Below, piece after piece: positions 35,135 through 43,365 of a DNA stretch of 64,000 bases (position 1 is its first letter; the number at the start of each line of letters is the position of its first letter). The stretch is taken from positions 103,877 to 167,876 of the forward strand of contig JBBIHB010000002.1 in the NCBI GenBank assembly GCA_037447215.1, written 5' to 3'. Below the pieces are notes generated by a model, which was not told the origin of the DNA, did no database searches, and saw only the letters and a list, made by a program, of their open reading frames with translations. The position numbers and the translations under genes are program-made. The stretch comes from UBA1413 sp037447215 (GTDB lineage Bacteria > Bacteroidota > Bacteroidia > Bacteroidales > Prolixibacteraceae).

Positions 35135-35305
35135 TTATTCCGCTGGATGGATTGCTTCGGTGGGGCATACATCGGCACATGAACCACAGTCGGTACACAG
35201 TTCAGGGTCAATTACATAAATATCACCTTCCGAAATGGCATCAACCGGACATTCATCTATGCAAGTCCCGCAAGCGATGCAATCTTCATTAATTACGTAA
35301 GCCAT
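35135..35305 (-). CDS. Small 2[4Fe-4S] ferredoxin
   Basis: 56 residues beginning MAYVINEDCIACGTCIDECP with the second cluster motif in CTDCGSCADVCPTEA. Two CxxCxxCxxxCP sets coordinate two [4Fe-4S] clusters, and the internal duplication is plain. It is a clostridial-type electron carrier of anaerobic metabolism (for example with pyruvate:ferredoxin oxidoreductase or Rnf). Monocistronic, with its own promoter and terminator. The short length is normal. Confidence 0.95.
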   Translation of the reverse strand: MAYVINEDCIACGTCIDECPVDAISEGDIYVIDPELCTDCGSCADVCPTEAIHPAE

Positions 35306-35338
35306 AACTAATATTTTTGATTAAACACATGTTGCCGG

Positions 35339-35367
35339 CAAATGTACAAAGTTTGAAAGAAAAACAA
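35339..35367 (-). promoter_or_regulatory. Promoter of the ferredoxin gene
   Basis: Minus strand: TTG (35367-35365), 18 bases, TACATTTG (35346-35339). This is close to the Bacteroidota consensus, with a leader of about 25 bases. Confidence 0.55.
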
Positions 35368-35459
35368 ACTTAAATCCATCATAAATTACTGGATTTTCTG
35401 TTGGCATTTTATATTACCTTTACGCACCTTATTAAAATTAAATGTTTTAGTTAACCTGT

Positions 35460-36284
35460 ATGGAAAGCGGAAATGTTTTACTGGCATTGCTATTTACACT
35501 TTTTGCCGGACTTGCAACCGGCATTGGTAGCGCAATAGCTTTTTTAGCCAAACGAACCAATACCAAGCTACTATCACTTGCCCTTGGATTTTCGGCTGGA
35601 GTAATGATTTATATTTCATTTGTTGAAATTTTTCCTGATGCCCGACATGCGTTTACAAACCGTTATGGGGAGTTCAACGGCACTTTGTTTACGTTGATGG
35701 CATTTTTTGGCGGAATGTTGATGATTGCACTGATTGACAAGTTTATACCTTCTGTCGAAAACCCGCACGAAATGCGTTCGCTTGAATCGATGAACAACGA
35801 AAAAAAAGCCATTAATTTCCGCAAACTTTACAGAATGGGGTTAATGACAGCACTGGCCGTGGGGTTGCACAATTTCCCCGAAGGGATTGCCACTTTTATG
35901 TCGGCCATAAAAGACCCCTCCTTGGGTATTGCTATTGCCATTGCTGTTGCCATCCACAATATTCCCGAAGGGATTGCTGTTTCTGTTCCGGTATATTATG
36001 CCACCGGAAACCGCAGGAAAGCATTTTTGTTATCGTTCCTTTCAGGATTGGCCGAGCCTGTCGGGGCATTTATTGCCTGGCTCATACTTATGCCATTCAT
36101 CCACCACAATAATATGGATACAGTGTTTGGAGGGGTTATGGCTGCCGTTGCAGGGATTATGGTGTTTATTTCACTCGATGAACTGCTCCCGTCAGCCGAA
36201 GAGTATGGCGAACACCACCTGGCTATTTACGGGCTTACTGGTGGAATGGGCGTAATGGCCCTAAGCCTTCTTTTCCTTATGTAA
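35460..36284 (+). CDS. zupT: ZIP-family divalent metal transporter (ZupT-like)
   Basis: 274-residue inner-membrane protein with eight predicted helices. The metal-binding helices IV and V carry the signatures VGLHNFPEGIATFMSA and VAIHNIPEGIAVSVPVYYAT, typical of zinc/iron uptake by the ZupT subgroup. A short cytoplasmic loop after helix III contains His and Glu. It overlaps the 3' end of nth by 24 bases in convergent orientation. It takes up Zn2+, Fe2+ or other divalent cations; which one cannot be read from sequence. Confidence 0.93.
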   Translation: MESGNVLLALLFTLFAGLATGIGSAIAFLAKRTNTKLLSLALGFSAGVMIYISFVEIFPDARHAFTNRYGEFNGTLFTLMAFFGGMLMIALIDKFIPSVENPHEMRSLESMNNEKKAINFRKLYRMGLMTALAVGLHNFPEGIATFMSAIKDPSLGIAIAIAVAIHNIPEGIAVSVPVYYATGNRRKAFLLSFLSGLAEPVGAFIAWLILMPFIHHNNMDTVFGGVMAAVAGIMVFISLDELLPSAEEYGEHHLAIYGLTGGMGVMALSLLFLM

Positions 36285-36914
36285 GTTTATATAATACCTG
36301 CAAACATTGGTAAGGCCGCATTTTTCGCACTCAGGACGCCGTGCCTTGCACACATATCTCCCGTGTAAAATCAGCCAATGGTGGGCTGTGGGGATCAGAT
36401 TTTCAGGGATTTGCCTCACCATTTGCTGTTCGGTTGCGAGTGGCGTTTTTGCGTTGGTGGTCAATCCAATACGGGCAGCTACCCTGAAAACATGTGTGTC
36501 AACTGCCAGGGCAGGCTTATTATAAATTACCGAAGCGATCACATTGGCAGTTTTCCGGCCTACTCCAGGCAGTTTCTGCAGTTCATCCAAATCTTCGGGG
36601 ACACGGCCATTGAAAAGTTCTACCAGTTTACGGGCCATTCCCACCAGGTGCTTTGATTTGTTTTTGGGGTACGAACACGATTTGATATACTCAAATACCT
36701 CCTCAGGTTCAGCTTTAGCCATCTTAAAAGGATCGGGATAGCGCTGCAGCAATGAAGGGGTAATCTGGTTCACACGCTTGTCGGTGCATTGTGCCGAAAG
36801 GATTACCGCAACGATGAGGTGAAACGGATTTTCATATTCCAGTTCGGTTTCGGCTACCGGCAAATTCTTCAAGAAATAAGAAATTACCGCTTCATATAAT
36901 TTTTTTCTCGTCAT
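36261..36914 (-). CDS. nth: Endonuclease III
   Basis: DNA glycosylase/AP lyase for oxidised pyrimidines, 217 residues. The helix-hairpin-helix LPGVGRKTANVI carries catalytic Lys121, with the general base Asp139 in AVDTHVFRVA, both at the positions expected from E. coli Nth. The C-terminal [4Fe-4S] motif C-x6-C-x2-C-x5-C (CKARRPECEKCGLTNVC) is complete. It ends inside the 3' end of zupT on the other strand. Confidence 0.96.
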   Translation of the reverse strand: MTRKKLYEAVISYFLKNLPVAETELEYENPFHLIVAVILSAQCTDKRVNQITPSLLQRYPDPFKMAKAEPEEVFEYIKSCSYPKNKSKHLVGMARKLVELFNGRVPEDLDELQKLPGVGRKTANVIASVIYNKPALAVDTHVFRVAARIGLTTNAKTPLATEQQMVRQIPENLIPTAHHWLILHGRYVCKARRPECEKCGLTNVCRYYINLHKEKKA

Positions 36915-37103
36915 TTTATATTGATTTTGATGGTTATGATGAATTTATGAACCGAAAATTTTTAATATAAATGATTTTCGACTGTAACAAATTGATATTC
37001 GAATAGTCTTATTAAACGAAAGTAAACATAGAAATAAATCATTTTGTTTTTGAATCATTTCATCTCCTCATAGAAATGGTTTTAAGTTAATAATTAAACA
37101 AGA

Positions 37104-37128
37104 AAAGGCCGGTATTGACCGGCTTTTT
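37104..37128. terminator. Strong hairpin with U-tract between divergent genes
   Basis: GCCGGT / ACCGGC stem with an ATTG loop, extended by A-T and G-T pairs and followed by TTTTTTG on the plus strand (and TTTTC on the minus strand). It sits upstream of both flanking genes, so it ends a transcript that is not one of the annotated neighbours. Confidence 0.65.
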
Positions 37129-37184
37129 TGTTTCCGCCTCAAACTGTTGAGTTGGGTTTGATACATTCCATCGTGCAACGTTTT

Positions 37185-37214
37185 TTGCAATGCCTGCCAT
37201 TTTTGATACTTTTG
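37185..37214 (+). promoter_or_regulatory. Bacteroidota-type promoter of the ABC-F gene
   Basis: TTG (37185-37187), 19 bases, TACTTTTG (37207-37214). Start of transcription is expected near 37221, leaving a leader of only about 10 bases before the ATG at 37231. Confidence 0.72.
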
Positions 37215-37230
37215 CCGCAAACTGTTTTTT

Positions 37231-39102
37231 ATGTCGATACCTTATCTTCAGGCCGAAAACCTGACGAAACGCTATGGCGATCTGTTGCTGTTCGAAAACA
37301 TTTCGTTTACCATAAATAAAGATGATAAAGTTGCCCTTATAGCCCGCAACGGAGCCGGAAAATCGTCGCTCCTCGATTTGCTGGCCGGAAAGGATTCGCC
37401 CGATGGCGGCCGTATTACCCGTACACATGGCATTTCGTTCGGATATTTTGAGCAGACTCCCTTACTTAATCCTGACAACAGTGTACTGGAGGAAGTTTTT
37501 TCCATTCCCTCGGAGAAGATACAAAACATAAAAGCCTTCGAATCGGCTGTATTACACCGAAATGAACCCGAAATTGCCCGGCTCACCTCCCTGCTCGACC
37601 AGCTCAACGCGTGGGATACTGAGGTGGAGATCAGGCAAATCCTCACCCAGCTCAAAATTACCGATCCCGATGCCCGGGTGAGTGAATTATCGGGCGGACA
37701 ACAAAAAAGGCTTGCCCTGGCAAAGGTGCTGATCGGGCAACCCGATGTCCTGATCCTCGATGAGCCTACCAACCACCTCGACCTCGAAATGATTGAATGG
37801 CTGGAACGATATCTTGATAAAACACGCTCTACAGTGCTGATGGTCACCCACGACCGTTATTTCCTCGACAGGATTTGCAATGAAATTATCGAACTCGACC
37901 AGGGCATTATTTACCGCTACCGGGGCAATTACGGTTACTTTATTGAAAAACGCGCCGAACGTCTCGAAACACAGCAGAGCAGCGTGGAGAAAGCGCAAAA
38001 CCTGCTCCGCACCGAAATGGAATGGATGCGGCGGATGCCAAAAGCCCGTACAACCAAAGCCAAATACCGGATTGATGCTTTCGACGACTTGCAGAAACGC
38101 GCTACCCAAAATTATGGCGAGAAAACTGTTGCCCTCGATGTGAAATCGGCCCGGCTGGGAAAAAAAATCCTCGAAATCAGGAACCTTACCAAAGCATACG
38201 ATAACTTACTGATGCTCAACGATTTCACCTATACTTTTTCGCGTTTCGAAAAAGTGGGCATTGTAGGCGACAACGGCACTGGAAAAACCACTTTCCTGAA
38301 CCTCATTACGGGCGCTCTCTTACCCGACTCGGGAACCATTGAGGTGGGCCAGACCATCCGGTTCGGGTATTATCGGCAGGAAGGCATTATCTTTAACCCG
38401 AAAGAAAGGGTGATCGATGCTGTTAATAAAATTGCCGAAGATGTGAAATTTGAGGACGGAACCCGCATTGGCGCTACCCAGATGCTCAACCGGTTTCTGT
38501 TCCCGCCTTCGTCGCAGTATGACTATATTGAAAAACTGAGCGGTGGTGAAAAACGCAGGCTCTACCTGTGTACTGTGCTGATGCAGAACCCCAATTTCCT
38601 GATCCTCGACGAGCCTACCAACGACCTCGATATCCTCACCCTGAATATCCTCGAGGAGTACCTCCGATCGTTCGAAGGGTGTGTGGCGGTCGTGTCACAC
38701 GACCGTTTTTTTATGGATAAAATAGTGGACCACCTTTTTGTGTTCGAAGGCAATGGGACAATAACCGATTTTCCGGGTAATTACACCCAATACCGAAACC
38801 ATGTTGAAGTACAGCAAGCTTTGGAAAAACCTGTTGAAACCGCTATCAAAACACCCGACCCAGCAGCCCGTGCGCCCAAAGCAAACCCCAACAAACTCAC
38901 CTTTAAGGAGAAACACGAAATGGAACAACTCGAAACAGATATAGCCACCCTCGAAACCCGGAAAAAGTCATTGGAAGAAGAACTCAATTCAGGCCAACTC
39001 GACCATGGATCCCTTTTCCGAAAATCGGAAGAGATCGGCCAGGTAACTCACCTGCTCCATGAGAAAGAGATGCGCTGGCTGGAGTTAAGTGAGAAGGAAT
39101 AA
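37231..39102 (+). CDS. ABC-F family ATPase (Uup-like)
   Basis: 623 residues, two nucleotide-binding domains and no membrane segment. NBD1 has Walker A ARNGAGKSSLLD and signature SELSGGQQKRLALAK, followed by LILDEPTNHLDLE. The inter-domain linker (~235-300) is basic. NBD2 has GDNGTGKTTFLN, KLSGGEKRRLYLC and LILDEPTNDLDIL. The C-terminal ~70 residues are a charged coiled coil (MEQLETDIATLETRKKSLEE) typical of the Uup branch. ABC-F proteins act on the ribosome or, for Uup, on branched DNA and ribosome assembly. It is monocistronic with a consensus promoter. Confidence 0.93.
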   Translation: MSIPYLQAENLTKRYGDLLLFENISFTINKDDKVALIARNGAGKSSLLDLLAGKDSPDGGRITRTHGISFGYFEQTPLLNPDNSVLEEVFSIPSEKIQNIKAFESAVLHRNEPEIARLTSLLDQLNAWDTEVEIRQILTQLKITDPDARVSELSGGQQKRLALAKVLIGQPDVLILDEPTNHLDLEMIEWLERYLDKTRSTVLMVTHDRYFLDRICNEIIELDQGIIYRYRGNYGYFIEKRAERLETQQSSVEKAQNLLRTEMEWMRRMPKARTTKAKYRIDAFDDLQKRATQNYGEKTVALDVKSARLGKKILEIRNLTKAYDNLLMLNDFTYTFSRFEKVGIVGDNGTGKTTFLNLITGALLPDSGTIEVGQTIRFGYYRQEGIIFNPKERVIDAVNKIAEDVKFEDGTRIGATQMLNRFLFPPSSQYDYIEKLSGGEKRRLYLCTVLMQNPNFLILDEPTNDLDILTLNILEEYLRSFEGCVAVVSHDRFFMDKIVDHLFVFEGNGTITDFPGNYTQYRNHVEVQQALEKPVETAIKTPDPAARAPKANPNKLTFKEKHEMEQLETDIATLETRKKSLEEELNSGQLDHGSLFRKSEEIGQVTHLLHEKEMRWLELSEKE

Positions 39103-39199
39103 AAAGGTAAATGGTGAATTGCCCAATAAGTTTCTGAATTAAACAACTTTTTTCTTTAATTTTTGCCTTACTTAATTTTATCAGATTTTAAGGATAAAA

Positions 39200-39706
39200 A
39201 AATTGAAAATTATCACTAACAGGAATTTCCCTTTTAGGTAAGCATAAAACATTTTTGATAATCGTAATCGATACCAAAATTCATTTTTTGATATTACGCC
39301 AACAATAAGAAATCGATAAAAAAATAGCTTTGCAAAAATATTTCCTGTTGAATTTATAGCAAAACTCATTCAGGTAGCCTTGCAAATATTTTGGTTTGAT
39401 GTTATGGTGTATATCCAGGATCATCCTTTTTGCATGGCTAATTGCCAGGTGCACCTGTGCTAATATCTCGCCTACTTTATCTTTGGGGATTATCTGTGGC
39501 CGATGTATTGAAGCAAGACCACCCAAATCCCTGTAAGAATTAGAATCATCGGTGATCAAAGTTGATCCTGGTGAAACATTTACACTGACCTGCTCATTTA
39601 TGGTGTCAGCTTTAAGGTCAGGGATTACCTGCATCTTAATAAACCCGCCCTTGCGGGGTTTACCCTTTTTTGACTCTTCTCCTTCGGCCTTCCTGCTTTC
39701 AGCCAT
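39200..39706 (-). pseudogene. Remnant of an IS1595-family (ISXO2-like) transposase
   Basis: The C-terminal half of a DDE transposase: GKPRKGGFIKMQVIPDLKAD, GSTLITDDSNSYRDLGG, HLAISHAKRMILDIHHNIKP and GYLNEFCYKFNRKYF. A frameshift at a poly-T run near 39340 moves the end (AKLFFYRFLIVGVIS) into another frame. The N-terminal zinc ribbon and first catalytic Asp are missing. No inverted repeats were found. It lies between the ABC-F gene and a terminator, in the decay-prone part of the window. Confidence 0.75.
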
Positions 39707-39726
39707 TACTCAATAATCAAACAAAA

Positions 39727-39752
39727 AAGGGCACACCCACCGGTGTACCCTT
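39727..39752 (-). terminator. Terminator of the Gfo/Idh gene
   Basis: Stem AAGGGTACACC / GGTGTGCCCTT (one mismatch) followed on the minus strand by TTTTTTGTTT, 28 bases after the stop of the gene ending at 39781. Confidence 0.75.
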
Positions 39753-39780
39753 AATATGAATGGTATTCTTATCTAATTCT

Positions 39781-41112
39781 TTACAGCAGCGACCATCCTT
39801 CGCGGTATTCATAGTGCAGCAGTGCTGTGGCAGCGCCATCGGCATCGTCAACAAATGTTTCGGTTGCCGGATCCCACTTAATGGTACGTTTCAGTTCGCA
39901 GGCAATGTTGCCCAGTGTACAGGTGGTGCAGGTACGGTGGCCCACTTCGACCGGAACAACCGGGTCTTTGCGTCCGCGAACTGCTTCAACAAAGTTGATC
40001 TGGTGCGGGATTTTGGTTTCGTAAGGCGTATCGTCGGCTTCGGCAGAGGCAGCAGGTACCCAGTCGGGGTTCGATGCTTTGTAATGTCCGCGCGAAACTT
40101 CGATCCATCCGTTTTCACCAATAAATTTCACCCCTTTTGTCATTTGCTCATCAAACGGTTCGGAAGTCATTACCGTGCCGTTTGCATATTTGAAAGTCAT
40201 AAATTCGGTACCATCGCCTACCGGAGAGATTTCAACCGGGCCACTGGCATCCATTTTAAGCGCCCATTGAACAATGTCGAACATGTGAGCACCCCAGTCG
40301 GTAGTGAATCCACCGCCCATTTCCTTATACCATCGCCATGCACCCCATATGGTTTCATCCTGCGGTGGATCGAGCGAGATGGGTGGGTTCAACTGGTTAT
40401 TGAAATGAATATTGCCCGGAAGTGGCCCTAACCACATATCCCAGTTAAGATCCGAAGGAAGGGTTTCTTCCGGAAGGTTGTACGGAATGGGGGGAGCGCC
40501 AACATAGGCATGGGCAACTGTAATTTTTCCCAGTGCACCATCCTGTACCAGTTTAACAGCATGTTGGAAATTGGGGTCAGAACGCTGCTGGCTTCCCACT
40601 GCAAGCACTACATTGTTGCTGCGCACGGCTTTTACCAATTCCTGGCCTTCCTTTATGGTGAAGGTAAGCGGTTTTTCGAGATAGACATCCTTTTTGGCAT
40701 TACATGCAGCAATTGCAATCATGGCGTGCGAATGGTCGGGTGTGGCAATAACCACTGCATGGATGTCTTCGCGCTGCAGTAAATCGACATAATTTTCATA
40801 CGTCTGAACATCTGCTTCCTGGCCATTTTGAGCATAAAACTCCTTTACACGCTTCTCAAAACGTTTGTTTTTGATCCCATAAACATCGGCGCATGCCACA
40901 ACTTTTACACCGGGCAATTGAATAAACCCATCGAGCAGAAACATAGCCTGACGGCCTAATCCGATAAACCCAAACCTCAGTTCTTTTTCAGCAACAGCCG
41001 GTGCAGTCTTGCACGACGATAACCCCGGCAAAATAGCCATACCGGCTAGCCCTAAGGCGGTTGCTCCAAGAAAGTGACGCCTTGTCAACCCTTTTTTTAC
41101 CTGATCTTTCAT
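39781..41112 (-). CDS. Tat-exported Gfo/Idh/MocA-family oxidoreductase
   Basis: Start taken at MKDQVKKGLTRRHFLGATAL (41112), which gives a proper twin-arginine signal (RR at 11-12) with a Cys after it (SSCK); the frame to 41175 would bury it. Mature protein: NAD(P)-binding Rossmann fold (RFGFIGLGRQAMFLLDGF), VVIATPDHSHAMIA, the catalytic KPL of YLEKPLTFT, then the beta-sheet domain (WGAHMFDIVQWALKMD). 443 residues. Such proteins oxidise or hydrolyse sugars with a tightly bound NAD outside the cytoplasm. It is divergent from the LacI-type regulator and so likely under its control. Substrate unknown. Confidence 0.88.
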   Translation of the reverse strand: MKDQVKKGLTRRHFLGATALGLAGMAILPGLSSCKTAPAVAEKELRFGFIGLGRQAMFLLDGFIQLPGVKVVACADVYGIKNKRFEKRVKEFYAQNGQEADVQTYENYVDLLQREDIHAVVIATPDHSHAMIAIAACNAKKDVYLEKPLTFTIKEGQELVKAVRSNNVVLAVGSQQRSDPNFQHAVKLVQDGALGKITVAHAYVGAPPIPYNLPEETLPSDLNWDMWLGPLPGNIHFNNQLNPPISLDPPQDETIWGAWRWYKEMGGGFTTDWGAHMFDIVQWALKMDASGPVEISPVGDGTEFMTFKYANGTVMTSEPFDEQMTKGVKFIGENGWIEVSRGHYKASNPDWVPAASAEADDTPYETKIPHQINFVEAVRGRKDPVVPVEVGHRTCTTCTLGNIACELKRTIKWDPATETFVDDADGAATALLHYEYREGWSLL

Positions 41113-41262
41113 TTTTTTTGTTTTTAATGTGATTAATTTACCTGTTTTTATCAAGAGATATTTTTTTGTTTGCAACGTGAAAATAATATATTTTTAAAAA
41201 CCTGATCATCAGTCTGCTTTATAATTACTTTAAGAATAACCCTCATTTCAGGTTGTGTGCGG

Positions 41263-41292
41263 CAAAGTTATGAACCCTTTGTTAATTGTCAA
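41263..41292 (-). promoter_or_regulatory. Bacteroidota-type promoter of the Gfo/Idh gene
   Basis: Minus strand: TTG (41292-41290), 19 bases, TAACTTTG (41270-41263), a full consensus match. The leader to the ATG at 41112 is about 145 bases, unusually long, leaving room for regulation. Confidence 0.7.
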
Positions 41293-41350
41293 ATAAACAG
41301 ATAGAAAATTTATGTGTATTGTAAAGTTATTTCAACCAGAAGAAAAAATC

Positions 41351-41391
41351 TTCCGTGTTCGTACACGGAACTATTATTTTTTATATTTTTG
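41351..41391 (+). promoter_or_regulatory. Palindromic operator candidate and -7 box of the LacI gene
   Basis: Perfect inverted repeat TTCCGTG-TTCGTA-CACGGAA (41351-41370) lies where the -33 box should be, followed by TATTTTTG (41384-41391). Transcription would begin near 41398, 12 bases before the GTG start at 41410. Dyad symmetry over the promoter fits autoregulation by the LacI protein. Confidence 0.5.
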
Positions 41392-41409
41392 ACATCAAAA
41401 TTTCGAAAA

Positions 41410-42474
41410 GTGGTTGAACAGAATTCGCAAATCAGGATTAAAGACATTGCAACCCAAGCCAATGTATCAATCGGGACGGTTGACAGGGTACTTCACAATC
41501 GCGGCGAAGTGGCAGAAAAAACCCGAAAAAAAGTTCTGGAAATTATCAAGGAACTGAATTACGAGCCCAATATCATTGCCAGTGCACTTGCTTCGAAAAA
41601 AACTATATGTTTTGCCACATTGTTCCCGCAACCGCCTTCACCCGAAGGATATTGGAACAAGCCAATGGCCGGAGTGAACAAACGGATTGCGGAATTGAAA
41701 CAATATGGTGTGATTGCACAGAATTTTACCTTCAGCCAGGTTGATGCTTCCGATTTTGAAAGGCAAGCCGAAAAAATTGTACAAGCAGATCCTGATGGGG
41801 TTATATTAGCTCCTTTCTTCTCGAGGGAATCGAAAAAATTTGTGGGTTTGCTCAATGAACGTAAAATACCTTTCGTATTCATCGACTCCGAAATAAAGAA
41901 TGCCGGCCAGATTTCTTATGTAGGGCAGGATTCGTACCAAAGCGGGCGGCTTGCTGCCAAACTTCTTGGCTTGACTGCACAGGGCAACCAACCCATCTGG
42001 GTAGTACATTTTGCCAAAGCTATGGACAACCAAAACCATCTGGTCATGCGCGAAAAAGGTTTCTATGAATGGTTTGGACTAAACCAACCCCAACGGATAT
42101 TAAAAACGCTAGAAATCAACAACGCCGAATGCTGCGATTGGGAACTTACCATCAAGGAAGAATTCAACAAAGGGTTGCCTGCTGGGATTTTTGTAACCAA
42201 TTCGAAAGTTTTCCTAATGGCAGGGTTTCTGAAAAAGAACCAGATTCAAAACATCCGGTTAATCGGGCACGACCTGCTGGACGAAAACAGGAAATCCCTG
42301 CTCGATAATTCTGTTGATTTTCTGATTTGCCAGCGGCCCGAAGAACAGGGCTATAATGCTATAAATAAGCTTTTTCAACATGTTTTACTGAAAAAAAAGG
42401 TAAAATCAGAAAACTATACCCCGATTGACATCGTAACCAAAGAAAATGTTGAATACTATAAAGATTTTAACTGA
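41410..42474 (+). CDS. LacI-family transcriptional regulator
   Basis: Start taken at GTG 41410: the HTH begins a few residues later (RIKDIATQANVSIGTVDRVL, HNRGEVAEKTR) and the upstream ATG at 41314 lies before the -7 box and has no plausible coding content. 354 residues. The C-terminal domain is a type I periplasmic-binding-protein fold (ADPDGVILAPFFSRESKKFV, PFVFIDSEI, YVGQDSYQSGRLAAKLLG). It is probably induced by a sugar acid or its metabolite and controls the locus downstream, which begins 8 bases after its stop, plus the divergent Gfo/Idh gene. Confidence 0.9.
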   Translation: MVEQNSQIRIKDIATQANVSIGTVDRVLHNRGEVAEKTRKKVLEIIKELNYEPNIIASALASKKTICFATLFPQPPSPEGYWNKPMAGVNKRIAELKQYGVIAQNFTFSQVDASDFERQAEKIVQADPDGVILAPFFSRESKKFVGLLNERKIPFVFIDSEIKNAGQISYVGQDSYQSGRLAAKLLGLTAQGNQPIWVVHFAKAMDNQNHLVMREKGFYEWFGLNQPQRILKTLEINNAECCDWELTIKEEFNKGLPAGIFVTNSKVFLMAGFLKKNQIQNIRLIGHDLLDENRKSLLDNSVDFLICQRPEEQGYNAINKLFQHVLLKKKVKSENYTPIDIVTKENVEYYKDFN

Positions 42475-42482
42475 CAGGGATT

Positions 42483-43334
42483 ATGAAAGCAGTATCGTTT
42501 GAAGATTTGAAAGGGAAAGTTGCCGTGATTACCGGTGGTGCCGGAGTTCTGGGTGCCTCAATGGTAAGGGCCATGGCATCGGTAGGGATGAAAATTGCCA
42601 TTGCCGACATCAATAAGGAAGTAGCAAGTTCACTGGCCGCTGAAATTTCCGAAGAAACTGGCGCAAACGTAATCGGGGTCGAAGCCAATGTGCTCGACAA
42701 AGCTTCGCTCGAACAGGCACGGCTCGAAATCAGGGAAATATTAGGCCCCATAGATATACTCATTAACGGTGCCGGTGGTAACAGCCCCATGGCTACCACC
42801 AAAGTGGAGCAAATGAGTGAAAATGATATAGAAAACCTTGATGATACCTTTTATGGATTGCACATGGAAGGTTTCGACAGGGTATTTGCACTCAATTTTA
42901 AAGGAACTGTGCTCCCTACAATGGTTTTTACGCACGATATGCTCGGAAAAGGCAAAGGGGTGATCCTGAACATCTCATCGATGAACTCATATAAACCTTT
43001 AACCAAAATACCAGCTTATTCAGCAGCCAAAGCATCTGTCAACAACTTTACACAATGGCTGGCGGTTCACATGGCCAAAGTAGGTATTAGAGTAAACGCC
43101 ATTGCACCCGGATTTTTTATTACCCATCAGAACCGCTTCCTGGTAATGGACGAAAAAACTGGTGATTTTTCGCCGCGCGGACAGAAAATTGTAAACAACA
43201 CACCGATGGGAAAATTTGGCGAACCCGACGATTTACAAGGTGCTACACTATTTCTGCTTTCCGATGTTTCATCATTCATTACCGGTGTAATTCTCCCGGT
43301 TGACGGGGGTTATAGCGCATTCGGTGGTGTTTGA
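42483..43334 (+). CDS. SDR-family oxidoreductase, probable fructuronate/mannonate reductase
   Basis: 283 residues, classical short-chain dehydrogenase: cofactor motif TGGAGVLG (17-24), NGAGG near 97, and the catalytic Tyr179-x3-Lys183 in AYSAAKAS. The length, the insertion NPMATT...ENLDDTFYGLHMEG and the neighbouring uxuA relic and KDG kinase fit the SDR-type D-mannonate oxidoreductase (fructuronate reductase) used in place of UxuB by many Bacteroidota. That substrate is an inference from context. It begins 8 bases after the regulator. Confidence 0.82.
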   Translation: MKAVSFEDLKGKVAVITGGAGVLGASMVRAMASVGMKIAIADINKEVASSLAAEISEETGANVIGVEANVLDKASLEQARLEIREILGPIDILINGAGGNSPMATTKVEQMSENDIENLDDTFYGLHMEGFDRVFALNFKGTVLPTMVFTHDMLGKGKGVILNISSMNSYKPLTKIPAYSAAKASVNNFTQWLAVHMAKVGIRVNAIAPGFFITHQNRFLVMDEKTGDFSPRGQKIVNNTPMGKFGEPDDLQGATLFLLSDVSSFITGVILPVDGGYSAFGGV

Positions 43335-43365
43335 TACCATACAGTATAACAAAAATTGAAGAACC

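Noticed and set aside
41314..41409. Upstream ATG start for the LacI regulator
   Set aside because: The 32 added residues do not resemble a LacI N-terminus and the region contains the operator dyad and -7 box; GTG 41410 fits better.
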